Shown here piece after piece: positions 59,101 to 64,000 of a stretch of 64,000 nt of DNA. The position numbers were made by a program, and so were the translations under genes. Under the pieces are notes generated by a model. The model made no database searches. It saw nothing but the letters and a program-made list of their open reading frames with translations, and was not told where the DNA came from. The stretch covers positions 62,001 to 126,000 of the forward strand of contig JAPTJF010000080.1 in NCBI GenBank assembly GCA_029339195.1. Direction: 5' to 3'. The stretch is from Micractinium sp. NFX-FRZ (lineage: Eukaryota; Chlorophyta; Trebouxiophyceae; Chlorellales; Chlorellaceae). Each line of letters begins with the position of its first letter. Position 1 is the first letter of the stretch.

Positions 59101-61179
59101 GACACCATTCACAGCAATGCAGCGGCAGCGTGAGGAGGCGGCGCTGCCGAAGACGGAAGGTTGAGGAGGAGGGCACGCACTTGAGTTGCCACACGGCATG
59201 CCCCCTGTCTTCTCCACCCCACAACCTGATCCCTTCCCACTTTCCTCCACCAGTCTCTTTGCCAGGCGTCCAAGAAGAAAGCGGAGGAGGAGGGTGTGAG
59301 CGGTCAGCTCACTGGTCTGTGCAGCATACTGCCTGAGCCATCCGTTCTATTTGCTAACCCACAAGCTCCCTGCTTGCGCCTCCCTTTCAGGCGCTCAAGC
59401 AGAAGGCGGCGGAGGAGGGCAGCGGTGTGGTGGTGGTATCGGCACAGGTGGGTGCGGGTGCGGGTGTGAAGAGAGGGAAAGGGAGGGACTGGGGCAGGAC
59501 CAAAGACCCAGCGCTGGGGCAGGGGCTGGGGCAGAGGCTGGGCAGGGAGGCCAGCAGGCAAGGTGCTGGAGGCTTGGGCCAGGGCGTGCATCTGGCAGCA
59601 AAGGCAGGCCGCGGCAGGCCGACTGCACTCCTCTTAGGCATGCGCCCGCAGTGGTGCACCCCACCCCGTGGATTTTTTCCCTGCCCGACTCCCCATGAGG
59701 GCCAGGGCAGAAGACCACGGCACAGCAACGCGCGCCCCTGCCACAGGCCCTGCCTGCCGCCACACGTGCCGGGCAGGCGGGTTCCAAATGCAGGGCACAT
59801 CCCGCCCCACCATTGTTGGTTTCCTCACCCACACACCCAAGGGTGTCCTCTTCATCTTCTTGTGTTCACATGCCGTCCCCCACGCTGGGCACCTGGCCAT
59901 GCTGTGCTGCGCATGCCGTAGTTGCTGCATGTGCCGTCCTCGCTGCACCAGCCCAATGCATCACGGCTAGGCGAGGAGAAGCTGGCCCATTCTGTGGCCT
60001 CCTTCCCACTAACACATGCAGTGCTGCACTTGCCGTAGTTGGGGCCAGTACCTGCATGGCCAGGAGCCGGAGGGAGGCAGCACTGGTGACATGTGTTGAT
60101 CATGTCTGCCCAACTCGTGCCCCTCTCCGCGAGCCCCCTCCCACCTGTCCCCACGCCTCCCCACACAGTCCCCACATTCGTCCCCACATTCGTGCCCACA
60201 TTCGTGCTCCAGGTTGAGGCCGAGCTGAATGGTTTGGACAAGGAGGAGGCGGCAGAGTTCCTGGAGTCGCTGGGGGTGGAGGAGGGGGGGCTGAAGAGCC
60301 TCATCAGGTGCGAGGACGGGGGGCGCAGGGAGGGGCGCGCAGGGGGCGGGGGTGGGGCCGGGGTGTGGGGCCACGGCAGGAGCTGGGCGCGAACCTGCCT
60401 GCGCCGTGTCCGCCTGCGCCTGGCCTGCCCCTCCCGCCTCCTTGGCACACAAGACGTACAGATTGTGAGCTCACCTGCATCACCCCGCACACCTGGCCAC
60501 CTCTCTGTTCACGTCACCTCATGTCCATGCCGGGCCATGCGCAAGCAGCTGTCCCCGCAGATGGACTCCCCTCCCTCTTGCATGGCCAACCAGTACCGCC
60601 GTGGATTCAACTGTGTGCAGGGCCACGTACAAGCAGCTGGGCCTGCTGACGTACTTCACGACAGGGGAGAAGGAGACGCGGGCGTGGACGGTGGCAGACG
60701 GGTCGACGGCGCCTCAGGCAGCAGGAGTGATCCACACAGGTGCGTGGCGGCGTGTGGGCGTGGGGGTGGGGCGGGCATGGCGTCGTGTGCGGGTGCAACT
60801 TCCTCCTCCGCAACCCACCCATTCCGTGCCCTCCGCGTTCCCTCCACCCTTTCTCTCTGCCTCGCATCCTCACACCACCTGCCCTTCCCGCCCCTCATGC
60901 CTCGCCGCCTCACCCCGCCTGCCCATCAATCGGGCCCAGATGGTGGCCTGCACCGATTGCGCTGCTCGCTGTCCCTCCATCCCAACAACCCTCGCCCCTC
61001 CTTCCCTCCCTCCCCCAGACTTTGAGAAGGGCTTCATCCGGGCGGAGACGGTGGCCTACACCGACTTTGTGGGGGCAGGCGGCTTTGGCGCCGCCAAGGA
61101 GAAGGGGCTGCTGCGGCTGGAGGGCAAGGAGTACCTGGTGAAGGAGGGGGACATCATGCTGTTCCGCTTCAACGTCTGA
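56193..61179 (+). CDS. OLA1: Obg-like ATPase OLA1/YchF, organelle-targeted
   Basis: Twelve exons: 56193-56468, 56638-56759, 57066-57114, 57310-57402, 57763-57832, 58141-58218, 58502-58627, 58875-58972, 59391-59447, 60213-60307, 60621-60739, 61019-61179; 447 residues, phases fit. Residues 1-77 form a basic, Ala/Ser/Arg-rich presequence ending [10 protein letters not shown], so import into mitochondrion or plastid is likely. Then comes the YchF core: P-loop [12 protein letters not shown] (split by intron 1), switch [16 protein letters not shown], with Leu where GTPases have Gln, and NVAE in place of NKxD, the change that gives YchF its ATP preference. A helical insert follows ([11 protein letters not shown]), then [17 protein letters not shown], and the C-terminal TGS domain ([45 protein letters not shown] end). 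The family binds ribosomes and acts in stress responses. An in-frame Met78 (56424) begins exactly at the core. Confidence 0.94.
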
Positions 61180-61582
61180 TGAGTGGGATACTGTACGGGG
61201 AGGACGGTGCGCAGGAGGCTGACGTGGCCGTGTGTGTTGCTGGCTCATTGGCTGCTCTTACACAGCACAGCCCCCCCCTGCCCCGCCCTGCCGTATTCCC
61301 GCACTCAGGCCTCTGCCACATGCTGAGTTACTCCCTCCCGCATTCATATTTGTACTGACTAATTGAATTTGCAACGACATTTTGACGCGCACTGTTTGCA
61401 ACACGCACACACACTCGGCACGTGTACAGCAGGTTTAAGCTGGGAGCTACCGTAACAGTAATTGCACGCAGGGCAGAGCAGCAAGACACAAAGGGGGCGT
61501 GTACTGAGAGTATGTTATCTTGGCAGGACCCGACAGCAGAGAGCGTGACTTGGGTGGAGTGCCTGCCGAGGGGGAAGGCTCC
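61180..61582. other. Convergent 3' regions of OLA1 and the ubiquitin-like gene
   Basis: About 400 bp between convergent stops, AT-richer than average around 61330-61470. On the minus strand TGTAA at 61262-61258 is a possible poly(A) signal of the ubiquitin-like gene. Confidence 0.45.
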
Positions 61583-64000
61583 TCAGACGCGTGCCCGTAG
61601 CGCGGCCTGCTGTGCCAGGCGCAGCATGCCCCTCATCACCTCCACGTCATCTAGGCTGTCCACGTCAGCCGCCAGCAGGGCACGCTGCGCCAGGTGGTTG
61701 CGCAGGGCGGCCATGACTGCATCTGGCCCGTCCTGTGGGCCGCACTCCAGCAGCACTGCAGGGCGGGAGGGTGGGCAGGCAGGCGGATCGAGGCGGAGCA
61801 AAGCTGCGGCGAGCAAGGGCAAGCAGAGGCACACCAGCGGTCTTGCAAAGGTCAAGGCATGCTGGCTACTCATATCCCCACAGGAATGCATGTCATGGTG
61901 TTTGCTGTGCTGTCCAGCGTGCACCAGCCAGGCCCACCTAGCGTCCCTACTCTGAACATGCTGTGGCCCCTCACCTGCCTCCCCATCCGGCAGCACCACC
62001 TCCACCTCCACATCCTCCTCAGCAGCCGCGCCTTCCGGTGCGCCAGAGCCTTCAAAGTCGCCGCAGCGGCCGCTGGTTGCGTGGAACATGCCTGCAGGGC
62101 CAGGCCAGGCCATGGGAGTGACGAGGAGCCAAGCTGGGTGAATAGGTTGGGCACCCCCGCTGGACAAAGGGCTGGCCACTGGCAGGCAACAGCAGGCACA
62201 GCGTGACGGTGCCTCAAAAGCAGCAGGCAGCGGCAGTGGGGCGGGCTCATGGGTACACGGGCACTAGCAGTGCATTGAAAAGAAAGACGAAGAAGATTGC
62301 AGCCCGAAATTGTGGGATTGATACGGCCAGCAAATACTCAAGCCGATTCAGGTTCACGGCGCTGCAGTGGCATGACGGGTGCCCGCTCACCTCCCCTCAG
62401 GTTGACCACCATGTGCACTGTGGCCTCCTTGGGAATCCCATAGCGTGCCAGCTTGCTCCCGTCCCGCAGCTGCTGGCCGGAATACAGGAGGAGCTGCTGG
62501 GTTGGCGGGATCCCTGCAAAACCAAACAATCAGGTGATGGCCTCTTGTTCAAACTGCCAGAGTGGACAGCAAGTGCGTGTCTATGGACAACCCCGGTGCA
62601 CCTCACGATGGGGCACCTGCCACATGCAAACCGTGCCCAGGCATGTAATGGTGCAGCCCGCAAGTGGATGCCAGCCCGCCAGCCCAGAGGGCGCGCCTGG
62701 CTGGCTCCGACCAGGGTGCATGGCTGGCTTTGACCAGGGTGCCTGCCAGGCACCCTGACACAGAGGGTGGGCAGTGCCAACCCTCTGTACCCACCCTCTG
62801 TACCTACCCTCTCGGACATGGATCAAGCTCTTCAAGTCATCCACTGTGCCACCAGCGGGTGCGATGGTGGTCATTCTCCTCCCCGACACAGTAGACACGT
62901 ACAGAAGCATCATGCCTGCTGGGCGTCAGGGCCCACACACGAAGACAGGGAGTGCATGTGAAGCATGGTCCGTGGCGCAGTTGGGGGTGTGGGCTTTGGA
63001 CTCTGGCGACTTATGCAGCCCATGGCGACAAGGCAGAAGTGTGATGCGGGGTTGCTGCATGCACCGGCCATGGGCAGCACACCAACAGTGGCCTGGCCGC
63101 CCCAGCGGTGTCTCACCCACGTCGCCGGGCGTCTTAAGAGGCACTGCCACAAGCCGGCACCCAGGCTGCACGCCCTGCTCCTTCAGCCCGTACCGGCGCA
63201 GTGCGCCTCCGTGGGGGCTCCGCACGACAGCGATCTCGTTTGCGGGGCGGCCCAGCAGCGCTGCCACGTTGGTCGCCAGCTCAGTGCCGCTGGTGGATGG
63301 GGAGATGGGCAGGCTGGCGGTGCGGCCCCCGGGCAGCCCCACCTCCACCTGCAAACCAAACAGGCAGGGCGGTGGCTTAGGGCAAGTTTGGGTGGGCAAG
63401 CTGCAATTAGATTCAGCGTTTGAGAACTGGGATGAGGCTGAGTGGGTGGAGGTGCTTGCACTGCAGGTGGCGTCTAGCAAAGCAGGTCAACTGTATTCAG
63501 GTTGGACCCACCTGCGGGTTGCTGTGTGCCTCCAGCTCCCACCAGCCGCACAGGGCCAGCGAGGCAGGCAGTGCGTCATCCCGCACTCTGGGCGGGTCTG
63601 AGGAAGAGCAGGAGTCCGGACCCTCAAACACCAGCAGGCGCGCGCTGCCGCTGATCACGCCGCCAGGCTCCCACCCGCTGCCAGACAGCAGCAGGCGGCG
63701 GGGCCTGCAGGACTCTGCGCAATGGCGGGGGACAGGCACCCAGGGGTGAGCTTGCTTGAGTGGAGCTTTCAGCATGCATGGCGAGCATGCACGGGCCATG
63801 TGGACGTGTAGGTCGCTTGCTCACTAGGCAAAGCACCGCTGCCCAGCGGCGCATGTGCAAGGATCTCCCGCCGGCCCGGCCTCACCTGCCGGTGACAGGG
63901 ACTCCACCGTGCTCCAGAAATCTTGCACGCCCGTGCCCTTCCTGTTCCAGCAGCACCACGTCGCCCCGGTGGCCTCCTGCACAGCCTGCTCCACGTCCTG
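61583..64000 (-). CDS. Protein with ubiquitin-like domain(s), C-terminal 356 residues (gene runs off right edge)
   Basis: Seven exons visible, 5' to 3': 64000-63886 (starts in frame at the edge), 63714-63512, 63348-63117, 62915-62808, 62513-62391, 62091-61975, 61755-61583; phases consistent. The clearest domain lies across exons 4-5: MMLLYVSTVSGRRMTTIAPA, TVDDLKSLIHVREGIPPTQQ, LLLYSGQQLRDGSKLARYGI, KEATVHMVVNLRGG, a ubiquitin fold closing with LRGG. Exon 3 (VEVGLPGGRTASLPISP..., RYGLKEQGVQPGCRLVAVPL) has the length and pattern of a second, divergent ubiquitin-like domain. After LRGG comes GMFHATSGRCGDFEG, an acidic stretch and a helical C-terminus. The first two exons (DFWSTVESL, ARLLVFEGPDS) I do not recognise. 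It may be a shuttle or adaptor in the ubiquitin system; the role is not deducible from sequence. Confidence 0.75.
62698..62812. repeat. Short direct repeats in an intron
   Basis: Two copies of a TGGCT..GACCAGGGTGC unit are followed by three copies of ACCCTCT(GTACC), the last overlapping the donor of exon 4 of the ubiquitin-like gene. Confidence 0.6.

Noticed and set aside
59263..59300. [14 protein letters not shown] segment as a genuine OLA1 exon
   Set aside because: It duplicates the following exon 9, has no good donor, and would insert residues absent from the family.

Overview
The window is nuclear DNA of a GC-rich, intron-dense eukaryote, most likely a trebouxiophyte green alga (Chlorella/Micractinium/Coccomyxa type). 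The reasons are: every real gene is cut into short exons by 60-600 bp GU-AG introns (plus several GC-AG introns); UGUAA, the green-algal poly(A) signal, lies 90-410 bp behind several stop codons; and one gene is a plastid CSP41a and another a plant-type ATX methyltransferase. I see no bacterial operons, tRNA, rRNA, CRISPR array, intact transposon or virus. I rebuilt exon-intron models by joining reading frames at splice sites; for all nine complete models the exon lengths sum to an uninterrupted frame.

Layout, left to right: (1) first two exons of a glutathione S-transferase (-, cut by the left edge); (2) a GPI-anchored chitin-deacetylase-like CE4 protein (+); (3) a diacylglycerol-lipase-like class 3 lipase with four membrane segments and a glycine in place of the catalytic serine (+); (4) plastid RNA-binding protein CSP41a with a duplicated C-terminal tail motif (-); (5) a secreted proline-rich / Asp-box beta-propeller protein (-); (6) translation factor eIF3b (-); (7) an organellar split-barrel/DUF2470 protein related to glutamyl-tRNA-reductase-binding proteins (-); (8) an unidentified secreted protein (-); (9) a 24-exon Trithorax/ATX-type histone H3K4 methyltransferase (+); (10) an organelle-targeted Obg-like ATPase, OLA1/YchF (+); (11) the C-terminal 356 residues of a protein with ubiquitin-like domains (-, cut by the right edge). 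Genes 4-8 form a run of five on the minus strand. The neighbours do not form one pathway; this is an ordinary mix of cell-wall, lipid, plastid, translation and chromatin genes.

The most unusual signal lies inside the introns. In at least seven of the eleven genes, on both strands, an intron holds a decayed extra copy of the neighbouring exon-intron junction, displaced by about 66-125 bp (often 95-110 bp). I count about seventeen junctions, two of them in triplicate. The copies often keep the splice dinucleotides but lose the frame. This looks like recurrent short tandem duplication across splice junctions, and I treat it as the main candidate for something undescribed. Other points of interest are the serine-less lipase, a GC-AG intron share of about 6%, 15-20 nt microexons, an alternative in-frame start that could give a cytosolic OLA1, and an orphan exon-like segment near 25.8 kb.
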